This document shows, one piece after another, positions 8,695 to 15,903 of a stretch of 27,477 nucleotides of DNA. This DNA comes from Desulfovibrio sp. UBA6121 (GTDB taxonomy: Bacteria > Desulfobacterota > Desulfovibrionia > Desulfovibrionales > Desulfovibrionaceae), in NCBI GenBank assembly GCA_002422505.1, contig DIVX01000138.1:1-27477 (forward strand), given 5' to 3'. Below the pieces are notes generated by a model that saw only the letters and a program-made list of their open reading frames with translations, made no database searches and was not told the DNA's origin. Position 1 is the stretch's first letter, and the number at the start of each line of letters is the position of its first letter. The position numbers and the translations under genes are program-made.

Positions 8695-9393
8695 CTAACC
8701 CAGCAGGTCGCGAATGGCTTTGAGTTCCTGTTGCAGGTCGGAAAGGACAAGGGCAAGGGCATCGGCCCGGGCGGTGGCGCGGGCGGCGGCCTGTGTGGCG
8801 GTGGCGACGTGCGCGGCTGCGGTGGCGCTGGCCTGGGCGGCGGCCTCCTGCGCGGCGGCAAGCTGCGCGGCGGCACGCCTGGCTTCGGCCTGGGCGGTGG
8901 CAAACTGCGCGGCGCTGGCCTGGGCGGCGGCGACCTGTTCCGGTCGTGCAAGGCCGGGCAGCGCGGGCTGGGCCTCGAAATGTTGCGCGGGCGCGGCCTG
9001 GGCAGGCGCGGGAGGTGCGGATGCAAGCGGGGCCTGGGGCGGCGTCTGGCCGCTTGGCTGATTGCCCGGCTGATTGCCCGGCTGATTGCCCGGCTGACTG
9101 CCCGGCTGACTGCCCAACTGGCCGCTCGCTTGACCCTTGGCTTGGTGCAGGCGCTTTTTCGCGCCCTCGATGGTCAGGCCTTCGTCGTAGAGCAGGCGCT
9201 TTATCTCGCGCACGAGTTCGACGTTGCCCTGGGTGTAGGCGCGCTGGCCGCTGGGGGTGCGCACGGGGACCAGCACGTCCTTGAACTCGCTTTCCCAAAA
9301 GCGCAGCACAAAGGGCTTCACGTCCAGCAATTTGGCCGCCTGCCCGATCTTATAGGTCTTTCCCCTCGCGCCTGCTTCCATTCTTAAAGTCAT
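8695..9393 (-). CDS. MerR-family transcriptional regulator with repeat-rich linker
   Basis: 232 residues. The MerR helix-turn-helix lies at about 13-80: TYKIGQAAKLLDVKPFVLRF, then WESEF, VRTPSGQRAYTQGNVELV and IKRLLYDEGLTIEGAKKRL. There are no effector-binding cysteines. Residues 94-113 are a tandem run of GSQP/GNQP, followed by a Pro/Ala part and a long Ala/Gln-rich coiled coil (about 150-220). In Desulfovibrio relatives a MerR protein of this type commonly follows pheS-pheT, which matches the order here if the retron insert is ignored. Start uncertain: ATG 9393 or ATG 9381, neither with a strong ribosome site. Probably the first gene of a unit with asmA and the NYN gene. Confidence 0.88.
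   Translation of the reverse strand: MTLRMEAGARGKTYKIGQAAKLLDVKPFVLRFWESEFKDVLVPVRTPSGQRAYTQGNVELVREIKRLLYDEGLTIEGAKKRLHQAKGQASGQLGSQPGSQPGNQPGNQPGNQPSGQTPPQAPLASAPPAPAQAAPAQHFEAQPALPGLARPEQVAAAQASAAQFATAQAEARRAAAQLAAAQEAAAQASATAAAHVATATQAAARATARADALALVLSDLQQELKAIRDLLG
9061..9120 (-). repeat. 12-bp tandem repeat inside merR
   Basis: Five units of 12 bases: ATTGCCCGGCTG three times (9061-9096), ACTGCCCGGCTG, then ACTGCCCAACTG. They are in frame and encode the Q-P-G-N/S linker of the MerR protein. Unit number could change by slippage without breaking the frame. Confidence 0.9.
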
Positions 9394-9408
9394 AGCAGAG
9401 GAAATGCC

Positions 9409-9433
9409 GGGGGGGAAGGGGGAGGGGGGAGGA
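9409..9433 (+). other. G-rich tract with quadruplex potential
   Basis: Runs of 7, 5, 6, 2 and 2 G separated by one or two A. It lies between the retron RT stop and the merR start, so C-rich on the transcribed strand of both. It could form a DNA quadruplex or mark an insertion edge, or simply be a slippage-prone repeat. Confidence 0.5.
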
Positions 9434-9464
9434 GGAATTCAACTGTTCGTGAGATGTCCAATGC

Positions 9465-10406
9465 TCAATGCTGCAAGCCAGCTGTGCATATTACATGCTG
9501 AGCAAAACGATTGTTGAATCGTCTCATTTCATTTATCATTCCCCTGAGAGAGGTAATCAATTTGTCTCTTTTGACCGTATTCGTATTTGACTTAATTGCC
9601 TCCATCAGTATCCGCACTTTTGCGCACCTTCGAAAGGGGATATCCAGCTTACCATTGCGAATAGCCAGCCCAGTGATTAGCTTAACTGAGTTTTTCTTAA
9701 ATTTCTTCATTTTATGGCATTCATAGCCATGGTCTTGAATAATACTCTTAACGCGCTTTTCAAAATCACTTCCGACGTATTTTCCAGAAAACATTACATC
9801 ATCAACATAGACTGTCATAACTAAACCGAAATTTCTTGCCACACGCTCAAGAGAATTAAACATTGTCTCATTTACGAAAAACGAAAGGAGTGGGCTTAAA
9901 CTTGATCCGGTCGGCAAATGTCCTTTATACGAGCAAACATTAGACAACAGAAAAGCAACATCTGGCTGGCAACACATTGTTTTAGCGAAGAAATTATATA
10001 TTTTTATCCAGCCGATGCTAGGATAAAAATTCTTAATGTCAAGCTTAAGTGCTTCACTAGCAAACAAATGAGCTTGAACATTTGTTGCATAAGACCTTCC
10101 CTTGACAGCAGAGTGCAGATAGCAAGGGGTCTTCATATAACGCAACAAATGAAAAATCCTCTTGTGGATACGCGCAAGAGGAGGCTTGACTCGTTGAATT
10201 TCTCGCGCCTTTTTTATGAAGAGTGGATGCGAAAGTAGCGGGACGGGAGCAAGCTGGAATGTTTCAAATAACATGCTATTGTCTTTTGCAATATCAATCA
10301 ATTCTTCTTGGGTCACACCAATCAAATTTGCGAGCTTCTTTTTTGTTGACACCTTGTATAAGCAACACTGATTTTTTGGGTAGCTACCCTTGCGTACAAA
10401 CGGCAT
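9465..10406 (-). CDS. Retron-type reverse transcriptase
   Basis: 313 residues, a normal length for a retron RT. Retron RTs copy part of an adjacent RNA into multicopy single-stranded DNA that stays linked to it, usually as part of a phage defence system. Motifs in order: N-terminal KLANLIGVTQEELIDIA; VKGRS; NVQAH (109-113), matching the retron NAxxH motif with A to V; LDIKNFYPSI (122-131, RT3); LPTGSSLSPLL (164-174, RT4); catalytic YVDD (200-203); ITG (244-246), matching the retron VTG motif. It has SP, not SQ, after LPTG, so it is not a diversity-generating RT. AGGGA lies about 10 bases before ATG 10406. AT-rich against its neighbours. Upstream are a small ORF and a structured RNA. No known effector gene is adjacent. 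Confidence 0.88.
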   Translation of the reverse strand: MPFVRKGSYPKNQCCLYKVSTKKKLANLIGVTQEELIDIAKDNSMLFETFQLAPVPLLSHPLFIKKAREIQRVKPPLARIHKRIFHLLRYMKTPCYLHSAVKGRSYATNVQAHLFASEALKLDIKNFYPSIGWIKIYNFFAKTMCCQPDVAFLLSNVCSYKGHLPTGSSLSPLLSFFVNETMFNSLERVARNFGLVMTVYVDDVMFSGKYVGSDFEKRVKSIIQDHGYECHKMKKFKKNSVKLITGLAIRNGKLDIPFRRCAKVRILMEAIKSNTNTVKRDKLITSLRGMINEMRRFNNRFAQHVICTAGLQH

Positions 10407-10449
10407 ACAACAACCATCCCTAGAATTTTCGGAAGAGTTGAAGAGGGCA

Positions 10450-10620
10450 TTAGTTACTTACCAACTCAAGGAGCTTGTTCAAGAGCTTCCAGAACTGGTC
10501 AGACAAAGCCAGGGCAATAAGCACCTTGCTCCACGTGTCCAGGGGTCCGGTAGCCTTAAGGTCGCGCTTAAGCGAAGCAAGCAACACCACGTAGCGAGAT
10601 GGAGACATTTTGACGCGCAT
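10450..10620 (-). CDS. Small ORF (56 aa) between the structured RNA and the RT; function unknown
   Basis: 56 residues: MRVKMSPSRYVVLLASLKRD at the start, then LKATGPLDTWSKVLIALALS and an amphipathic C-terminus DQFWKLLNKLLELVSN. ATG 10620 has AGGTGG eight bases upstream; a longer in-frame version from 10683 runs into the hairpin region and is less likely. It ends 43 bases before the RT start on the same strand and should be cotranscribed. I do not recognise the family. The helical, hydrophobic C-terminus could bind membrane or a partner, so a toxin-like effector or an RT accessory are both possible. It may also be non-coding. Confidence 0.5.
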   Translation of the reverse strand: MRVKMSPSRYVVLLASLKRDLKATGPLDTWSKVLIALALSDQFWKLLNKLLELVSN

Positions 10621-10675
10621 GAGCTTCACCACCTTTTTCGACGGCTGGCCAAAAGGCCGCCTCTCTCGCCGAAAG

Positions 10676-10924
10676 GTACTCACTGCGCTGGGGAGCTACG
10701 TGTTTGTCTGCCCTCCTCAACATATTCCGGCCTTCTCTCAGGCCGGTCTAAGTCTGCATAGCTCACTACCTAGTCGTGTCGTGGTACGAATACCACGTAT
10801 ACGCGGCACTGTGCATACGCTCGCTCGCCAGTCTGGAGGAGGCCTCTGCATTAGGAGGCAAGCCTCCCACGGGTTCCGAAGAACCCAACGGATTGAGAGC
10901 CTAATCAGCCCTATCCCCATCCTG
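10676..10924 (-). ncRNA. Candidate retron ncRNA (msr-msd)
   Basis: The stretch between a good promoter and the small ORF has no ORF of its own but dense pairing. UUCG-capped hairpins: GGGTTC/GAACCC (10886-10871) and CGTGGTA/TACCACG (10797-10780). Other stems: GGAGG/CCTCC (10867-10854), CCGGCC/GGCCGG (10746-10727), and a longer-range CTGATTA (10908-10902) with TAAT-G-CAG (10853-10846). Ends that could be the a1/a2 pair are TGGGGA (10919-10914) and TCCCCA (10694-10689). Position just upstream of the RT is where retrons carry msr-msd. Exact ends, priming G and msd limits were not determined. Confidence 0.6.
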
Positions 10925-10930
10925 ATACCA

Positions 10931-10959
10931 AGATTACGTATATTGCAGTTTATTGTCAA
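10931..10959 (-). promoter_or_regulatory. Promoter of the retron-like locus
   Basis: Minus strand: TTGACA (10954-10959), 17-base spacer, TAATCT (10931-10936). A near-consensus sigma70 promoter; transcription would begin near 10924 and read through the structured RNA, the small ORF and the RT. Confidence 0.75.
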
Positions 10960-11010
10960 CAGATGCCCTTTCTCACATTGTGACAAGCATTCTCAAAACA
11001 ATTGATTCAT

Positions 11011-11053
11011 AAAAAAGAAAAGGGGAGCCCGTTCGGACTCCCCTCTCTTTTGC
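11011..11053 (-). terminator. Intrinsic terminator after pheT
   Basis: Minus strand: stem GGGGAG/CTCCCC (11044-11039 with 11027-11022), ten-base loop, then a run of T broken by one C (11020-11011). The plus strand also has a T-rich tail, so it may work both ways. It separates pheT from the retron promoter 50 bases further on. Confidence 0.85.
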
Positions 11054-11088
11054 CCTGTAGCCAGAGCGGATATGTTTCGGAATAAGCG

Positions 11089-13536
11089 CTAGATGCGCAC
11101 CGGCAGCTTTTGCGGCAGGCCAGCGAGCACCTTGCCGTGCTCCTTGTCCACTTCCTTGTCCACCAGCGTGCGTTCCGCGTGGCGGTAGGTAAGGCGGAAG
11201 GTCAGGTTGCGCTCTGCGGCCTTGCCGTCGGAAGCGGCCTTGTCCTCGGAAGCGGCCTCCGGCGCGTACACAGCCACCAGCGCCAGGCTCTCCAGGTTCT
11301 TCGGCTTCAGCTCGCGGATGGCCGCTTCCACCGCCTCCGCGTGCAGCGTGGCCGGGCAAATGACCGTCACATCGCGCCGCACGGGCGGGAACTTGGGCAG
11401 GCTCTTGAAGCTCGGCTTGGTGGCGCGGGAAAGCGCGCGCAGCAGGTCAACGTCCAGATCGGCCAGCCACACTTCCTTGCGGGCGTGGTAGGCATCGGCA
11501 ATCTTGGGCTCCACGCGGCCAATGCGCCCCACCAGCTTCGGCCCGGCCTTGGTGGCCACCTCCACCCGCACGCAGGGCGCAAGGTAGGGGTGCTCCGGCT
11601 CCAGCACGTAGCTGCCCGCGCCCAGGCGCAGGTGCGCCAGCAAATTCTCCACCAGGCCCTTCACGTCCAGATAGTCGGCCTCGCTCTGCTCCCACGGCCA
11701 TTCCTGGCTGTGCCGCGCGCCGTGCACCAGCACGCCCAGGCGGGAATTCTCGCGCGCGCCGGTATCGCTGGCGGCGTCTTCCACAAAGGCCTTGGCCACC
11801 TCGAACAGGCGCAAACTGGCGTTGCCCTGGGCGAGGTTGTGGCGCACGTTGTTGAGCAGGCCCGGCGCAATCTCCGTGCGCAGCACGTTCTGATCCTCGG
11901 AGAGCGGGTTGGCAATCTTGATGCGGCCTTCCACCGGCAGGTTCAGGCGGTCCAGGTCCTCCGTGCCCACAAAGCTGTAGTTCACGGCCTCGCGCAGGCC
12001 GGAACCCACGCCCCAGGCCTTGAGCGCCTGGATGAAGCCGAACTCGGTGTCGCTCATCTGCACGGAATCGAGCGACTTGGAAATCTTGGGCAGCACGGCG
12101 GGGATGCGGTCGAGCCCATGCACGCGCCCGCATTCCTCAAAAAGGTCCACCTCGCGCTCCAGGTCCAGCCGGTGCGGGGGCGATCCCACGCGCCAGCAGG
12201 CGGCGTCGCTGTCATCCACGCTGCAGCCCAGGCCGGTCAAGGTGCTGCGGCAAAACTCCGCGGTGAGGCTGATGCCCAGCAGCGCGTTGCAGCGTTCCAG
12301 GCGGAAAATATGCTCGCGCGGGGCCCAGGGCTTGGGCTCGGCCGTGGCCACGCCCGCCATGACCTTTGCGCCGGAGACCTCGGCCATGAGCTGCGCCGCG
12401 CGCTCCAGGGCGAACACGCTGCCCACCTGGTCCACGCCGCGCTCGAAGCGGTAGCTGGACTCGCTGGGCAGGGCCAGCCTGCGGGCGGTTTTGCGGATGG
12501 TGCCGGGCCGGAAAATGGCGCACTCCAGCAGCACCTCGGTGGAGGCATCGGTGATGCTGGAATTTGCGCCGCCCATGACGCCCGCCAGGGCCACCGGGCG
12601 CTCGGCGTCCCAAATGAGCAGGTCGCTGCCCAGCAGCTTGCGCTCCTGGCCGTCCAGGGTGGTAATGGTCTGCCCGTCGCTCGCGGGGGCCACGCGGATC
12701 ACGTCGCCCTTGAGCAGCGCGCGGTCAAAGGAGTGCAGGGGCTGGCCCAGCTCCATCAAAATATAGTTGGTGACGTCCACGATGTTGCTGATGGGCCGCT
12801 GGCCGATGGCCAGCAGACGGTAGCGCATCCAGTCCGGGCTTTTGCCGATTCTGGCCCCGGTAAGCACGCGCGCGCGGTAGACCGGGCACAGCTCGCCATC
12901 GGCTATTTCCAGGCGCACGGCCTGGGCGGCGTTGCCTGCGGCGGGGTCTTCCTTAAGGTTCAGCGCGGGCATGGTGAGCGGCAGGCCAAAGCCCAGCGCG
13001 GTCTCGCGGGCAATGCCCAGCACGGAGAGGCAGTCGGCCCGGTTGGGGGTGATGCCGACCTCCAGCACCTCGCGCTCCAGGCCCAGGGCCTCGGTGAGCA
13101 GCTGGCCGGGGCGCAAAGACGCGGGCAGCACCATGATGCCGTCGTGCTCTTCGGAAAGGCCCAGCTCGCGTTCGGAGCAGATCATGCCGGTGGAGACGAC
13201 GCCGCGCAGCTTGGCCTTCTTGATCTCCATGCCGCCGGGCATGCTGGTGCCGATGAGCGCCACGGGAACGTTCTGCCCGGCCGCCACGTTGGGCGCGCCG
13301 CAAACAATCTGCAGGGCTTCCGGCCCGCCCACGTCCACCGTGCACACGGAGAGGTGGTCGCTCTCCGGGTGGGGGGTGCGCTCGGCCACGTGGCCCACCA
13401 CGATTTTTGCGATGGACGCAAAAGGATCGATGATGGCCTCGACCTCAAGGCCCTGCATGGTCAGCCGTTCGGCCAGTTCCTGCACGGTGCCGGTGAAGGG
13501 CACAAACTCGCGGAGCCACTGCAAACTGATGAGCAT
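11089..13536 (-). CDS. pheT: Phenylalanyl-tRNA synthetase beta subunit PheT
   Basis: 815 residues from ATG 13536, with GAGGCGG six bases upstream. PheT pairs with PheS as an alpha2-beta2 enzyme charging tRNA-Phe; the beta chain holds the editing site and tRNA contacts. In order: LISLQWLREFVPFTG; an EMAP-type tRNA-binding domain (about 40-150) with HPESDHLSVCTVDVG; GMICSERELGLSEEHDGIM; the B3/B4 editing region with PISNIVDVTNYILMELGQPL; B5; and a C-terminal FDX-ACB domain with FPPVRRDVTVICP. The FDX-ACB domain carries a charged insert EAASEDKAASDGKAAERN. The sequence looks Desulfovibrio-like, unlike the N-terminal part of the pheS in front of it, and the spacer to pheS is 129 bases. Confidence 0.96.
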   Translation of the reverse strand: MLISLQWLREFVPFTGTVQELAERLTMQGLEVEAIIDPFASIAKIVVGHVAERTPHPESDHLSVCTVDVGGPEALQIVCGAPNVAAGQNVPVALIGTSMPGGMEIKKAKLRGVVSTGMICSERELGLSEEHDGIMVLPASLRPGQLLTEALGLEREVLEVGITPNRADCLSVLGIARETALGFGLPLTMPALNLKEDPAAGNAAQAVRLEIADGELCPVYRARVLTGARIGKSPDWMRYRLLAIGQRPISNIVDVTNYILMELGQPLHSFDRALLKGDVIRVAPASDGQTITTLDGQERKLLGSDLLIWDAERPVALAGVMGGANSSITDASTEVLLECAIFRPGTIRKTARRLALPSESSYRFERGVDQVGSVFALERAAQLMAEVSGAKVMAGVATAEPKPWAPREHIFRLERCNALLGISLTAEFCRSTLTGLGCSVDDSDAACWRVGSPPHRLDLEREVDLFEECGRVHGLDRIPAVLPKISKSLDSVQMSDTEFGFIQALKAWGVGSGLREAVNYSFVGTEDLDRLNLPVEGRIKIANPLSEDQNVLRTEIAPGLLNNVRHNLAQGNASLRLFEVAKAFVEDAASDTGARENSRLGVLVHGARHSQEWPWEQSEADYLDVKGLVENLLAHLRLGAGSYVLEPEHPYLAPCVRVEVATKAGPKLVGRIGRVEPKIADAYHARKEVWLADLDVDLLRALSRATKPSFKSLPKFPPVRRDVTVICPATLHAEAVEAAIRELKPKNLESLALVAVYAPEAASEDKAASDGKAAERNLTFRLTYRHAERTLVDKEVDKEHGKVLAGLPQKLPVRI

Positions 13537-13665
13537 AACCGCCTCGCCAAAGGCTTGAGGGGGCTTCATCGCACCCCGGTAGGACAAATGCGCCCCGGTT
13601 CCCTGCCCTTCGCCGCCCCCTGTGATGCGGGGAAGCGAGAGGCGGGTCGCGGGGCGCTTGAAATA

Positions 13666-14712
13666 CTACGAAAACTGTTCGAGGAAACGCACGTCGTTTT
13701 CAAAGAACATGCGCAAATCGCCAATGCCGTACTTAAGCATGGCCACACGCTCCACGCCAAGGCCGAAGGCGAAGCCGGTGTAGGCTTCCGGGTCGTAGCC
13801 CACGGCGCGGAACACGTTGGGGTCCACCATGCCGCAGCCCAGAATCTCCACCCAGCCGGTCTTCTTGCACACGCGGCAGGGCTCGCCCGCCACATGGCCC
13901 TCGCCGCCGCACAACATGCACGAGATATCGACCTCGGCGCTGGGCTCGGTGAAGGGAAAGTAGCTCGGGCGGAAGCGCACAGCGCGCTCGCTGCCGAACA
14001 TGCGGTGCGCAAAGTGCGCCAGCACGCCCTTCAGGTCGGCCATGGTGATGTTGCGCCCTACGGCCATGCCCTCTACCTGGTGGAACTGCTCCTCGCTGCG
14101 CGTGGTCACCTGCTCGTAGCGGTAACACTTGCCCGGCAAAATCACGCGGAACGGCTCCGGGTGATACTTGTGCATGGCGTGGATCTGCCCGGGCGAGGTA
14201 TGCGTGCGCAGCAGCAGGCCGGGACGCGTCAGGTAAAAGGTGCTCCACATATCGCGCGCCGGGTGATCGGGCGGGATGTTGAGCATCTGAAAGTTGGTGA
14301 CGTCATCCTCCACCTCTGAACTGGTGAGGATGTCGAACCCCATGCTGCCAAAGATGGCATAGATCTCGCGCAGCGTCTGTGTGCTGATGTGCAGGTGTCC
14401 GAGGGCGGGCGGGCGGCCGGGCAGGCGCACGTCCAGCGCGCTGGCGGTCAGGTCGCGCTCGGCCATCTGCCCGCGTAGCGCCTCTTCGCGCTCGGCGTAG
14501 GCCGCCTCCAGCGCCTGCTTGGTCTCGTTGGCCATGCGTCCGGCCTCGGGGCGCTGCTCGGCCGGCAGCGCGCCCAGACCGCGCAGCAGCGTGGTCAGTT
14601 GGCCCTTCTTGCCGAGGAAGCTCTGGCGCCAGGTCTCCAGCGCCTCGGGCGACTCTACGCCGGCCAACTCTTGCAAGGCGGTGTTCTGCAGCGATCGCAG
14701 TTCAGCCAACAT
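13666..14712 (-). CDS. pheS: Phenylalanyl-tRNA synthetase alpha subunit PheS (probable hybrid of two lineages)
   Basis: 348 residues from ATG 14712, chosen for the GGAGG about eight bases upstream; an in-frame ATG at 14739 is weaker. PheS is the catalytic subunit for Phe-tRNA. N-terminal coiled coil (1-90), then the class II core: HTSPGQ (171-176), motif 2 YRYEQVTTRSEEQFHQVEG (about 198-215), FRPSYFPFTEPSAEVD (247-262), a Cys pair set CxxC with a second CxxC (265-282), motif 3 GFAFGLGVERVAMLKYG. The first two thirds read like Chloroflexota PheS, in line with the T-box in front. The last third (CRVCKKTGWVEILGCGMVDP, then FFENDVRFLEQF) reads like Desulfovibrio PheS, in line with the pheT behind. 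I infer a join near 13.92-13.98 kb in the most conserved stretch. Confidence 0.93.
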   Translation of the reverse strand: MLAELRSLQNTALQELAGVESPEALETWRQSFLGKKGQLTTLLRGLGALPAEQRPEAGRMANETKQALEAAYAEREEALRGQMAERDLTASALDVRLPGRPPALGHLHISTQTLREIYAIFGSMGFDILTSSEVEDDVTNFQMLNIPPDHPARDMWSTFYLTRPGLLLRTHTSPGQIHAMHKYHPEPFRVILPGKCYRYEQVTTRSEEQFHQVEGMAVGRNITMADLKGVLAHFAHRMFGSERAVRFRPSYFPFTEPSAEVDISCMLCGGEGHVAGEPCRVCKKTGWVEILGCGMVDPNVFRAVGYDPEAYTGFAFGLGVERVAMLKYGIGDLRMFFENDVRFLEQFS

Positions 14713-14848
14713 GTTCCAGCCCTCCACTTTCAGATGCACTCAACAAGATGAATCACACGCTACTGCCCCACTTGGCTGTTTATTCGTGCCATTCGCTTCA
14801 TTCGTCAGATTCGTAATGTTCCCGCGCATTTGGGCGCGGCGCAGGCAC

Positions 14849-14885
14849 AAAAAAAGCCGCAACGTCGCAGGGACGAAGTTGCAGC
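14849..14885 (-). terminator. T-box regulated terminator
   Basis: Minus strand stem GCTGCAAC/GTTGCGGC (14885-14878 with 14863-14856, one G-U) with an inner TCG/CGA, then seven T (14855-14849). Its 5' arm lies just after the T-box sequence, so pairing with the antiterminator excludes it. Confidence 0.92.
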
Positions 14886-15160
14886 TGCACTCCGCGGTAC
14901 CACCCCGATTGGCCCCTTGCGGGGCCCACTCACTCCCGACGGCGCGCACTCTGGCGGCCGATCGGGCTTCCGGATAACGGCCGGCACCGGAGCGACCTAC
15001 ACAGCGAGCCCGTCGGGGCTGCCTTCAGCCGTCGGCTCCAGAGCGAACTTGACCTGGCTTCCACCCGGGGGGACTTGCAGTCGATGATCCCCCCTCCCTG
15101 TGGGCTTCCCGCCAGGCTACTCTCTCCTTCACAGCCTTTGGGCAAGCGAACTCTTCGATT
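14849..15160 (-). ncRNA. T-box riboswitch, phenylalanine (UUC specifier), upstream of pheS
   Basis: A T-box leader senses uncharged tRNA and lets transcription continue into the synthetase gene. On the minus strand: Stem I begins with GAAGGAGAGAGTAG (about 15133-15120), followed by an arm with a C-run/G-run hairpin (15100-15063). The specifier codon TTC lies at 15047-15045, followed by a G, inside AAGTTCGCTCTGGAG. The antiterminator carries GGTGGTACCGCGG (14904-14892); its TGGT pairs with the ACCA end of tRNA-Phe. The terminator follows at 14885-14849. T-boxes are common in Firmicutes and known in Chloroflexota; this one places the promoter side of pheS in such a genome. Stem II/III details were not folded. 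Confidence 0.93.
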
Positions 15161-15166
15161 GTCGAC

Positions 15167-15195
15167 AGTATAGTACGGCCCGGGCCGCGTGTCAA
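15167..15195 (-). promoter_or_regulatory. Promoter of the T-box-pheS transcript
   Basis: Minus strand: perfect TTGACA (15190-15195), 17-base spacer, TATACT (15167-15172). The -35 lies in the loop and arm of an inverted repeat GGGCCGCGT/ACGCGGCCC (15182-15208), which could be an operator or a hairpin ending the upstream PDZ gene. Confidence 0.85.
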
Positions 15196-15298
15196 GAGAC
15201 GCGGCCCGGCACATATCGGGAGAACGGAGGCAAACCGATTCAGATCGCAGGGGCGCAAAGCCTTCCGGCCCTAGCCCACAGGTCACTGGCTGCTGGGA

Positions 15299-15817
15299 TC
15301 ACTCGATGTCGATGAAATAGTATTTGATCCCGAGCCAGCCGAATTCGCGGCCATCCACAATCGTGCCGTCGAGCGTCACGCGCACCTTGCGACTATCGCG
15401 CCCGCGGCCCCTCGATACGACGGTCAACTCTACCACCTGACCGGGCTGCCGCCGGCCGATGAGCTCTGCCAACTCGTTCTCGCTGTCGAGTGTCTCGCCG
15501 TCCACAGCGGTAATCATCTCGCCGACCTGCAGCCCGGCTTCTTCGGCAGGGCTGTCGGTCACGACCTGCGTGATCAGCGCGCCGCTCTGCATCCAGGGCT
15601 CCATCGGTGCCCTTTCGGGTTCCGGCGCGGGGGGGATCTCCTCGAGTCGCTCCGGCTCGACCCAAGTGGGTGCGCACAGCTCGCGCGTCATTGCTCTGCG
15701 CCCCAGCGCCCAACCCACCGCGCCCCCGGTCAGCCCGCCCACCACAAAGCTGCCGATCAGGCCAACGATCACCAGAATCACGATCCAAACATTGCTGTTA
15801 CGCGTTTTGGTCTCCAT
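15299..15817 (-). CDS. Membrane-anchored PDZ-domain protein
   Basis: 172 residues, ATG 15817 with GGAGG six bases upstream. One N-terminal membrane helix (about 12-40, IVILVIVGLIGSFVVGGLTG), a Pro/Glu-rich linker, then a single PDZ domain (about 80-160) with ITQVVTDSPAEEAGLQVGEM and ITAVDGETLDSENELAELI. No protease domain is present, so this is not a whole HtrA; it resembles the isolated PDZ part of such proteins and may hold partners or substrates at the outer face of the membrane. The end WLGIKYYFIDIE resembles the last strand of a second, truncated domain. It sits alone between the pheS promoter and the thioesterase gene. Function unknown. Confidence 0.8.
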   Translation of the reverse strand: METKTRNSNVWIVILVIVGLIGSFVVGGLTGGAVGWALGRRAMTRELCAPTWVEPERLEEIPPAPEPERAPMEPWMQSGALITQVVTDSPAEEAGLQVGEMITAVDGETLDSENELAELIGRRQPGQVVELTVVSRGRGRDSRKVRVTLDGTIVDGREFGWLGIKYYFIDIE

Positions 15818-15903
15818 CTTGAACCTCCAGACGATAGGAATACATCACAAAGCCGCCCATGTTCGCGGCCTGCATATACTACGGGCTGAGCGCTCGTTGG
15901 GTT

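Larger units (their letters stand above)
14713..15298. other. Non-coding region between pheS and the PDZ gene
   Basis: 586 bases. It holds the T-box leader and its promoter (listed). The rest, about 135 bases between the T-box terminator and the pheS start and about 100 beyond the promoter, shows no further gene. Confidence 0.7.

Noticed and set aside
8667..9026. N-terminal 120 residues of the longest AsmA frame
   Set aside because: Pro/Arg-rich shadow of merR; ATG 8666 has AGGAGG and starts the membrane helix.
9465..10406. Diversity-generating retroelement or group II intron RT
   Set aside because: The RT4 motif ends in SP rather than SQ, no maturase domain, and no template/variable repeat pair noticed nearby.
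11110..14319. 1069-codon plus-strand ORF opposite pheT/pheS
   Set aside because: His/Ala/Gly-rich translation with no domain; both real genes lie on the other strand with full motifs.
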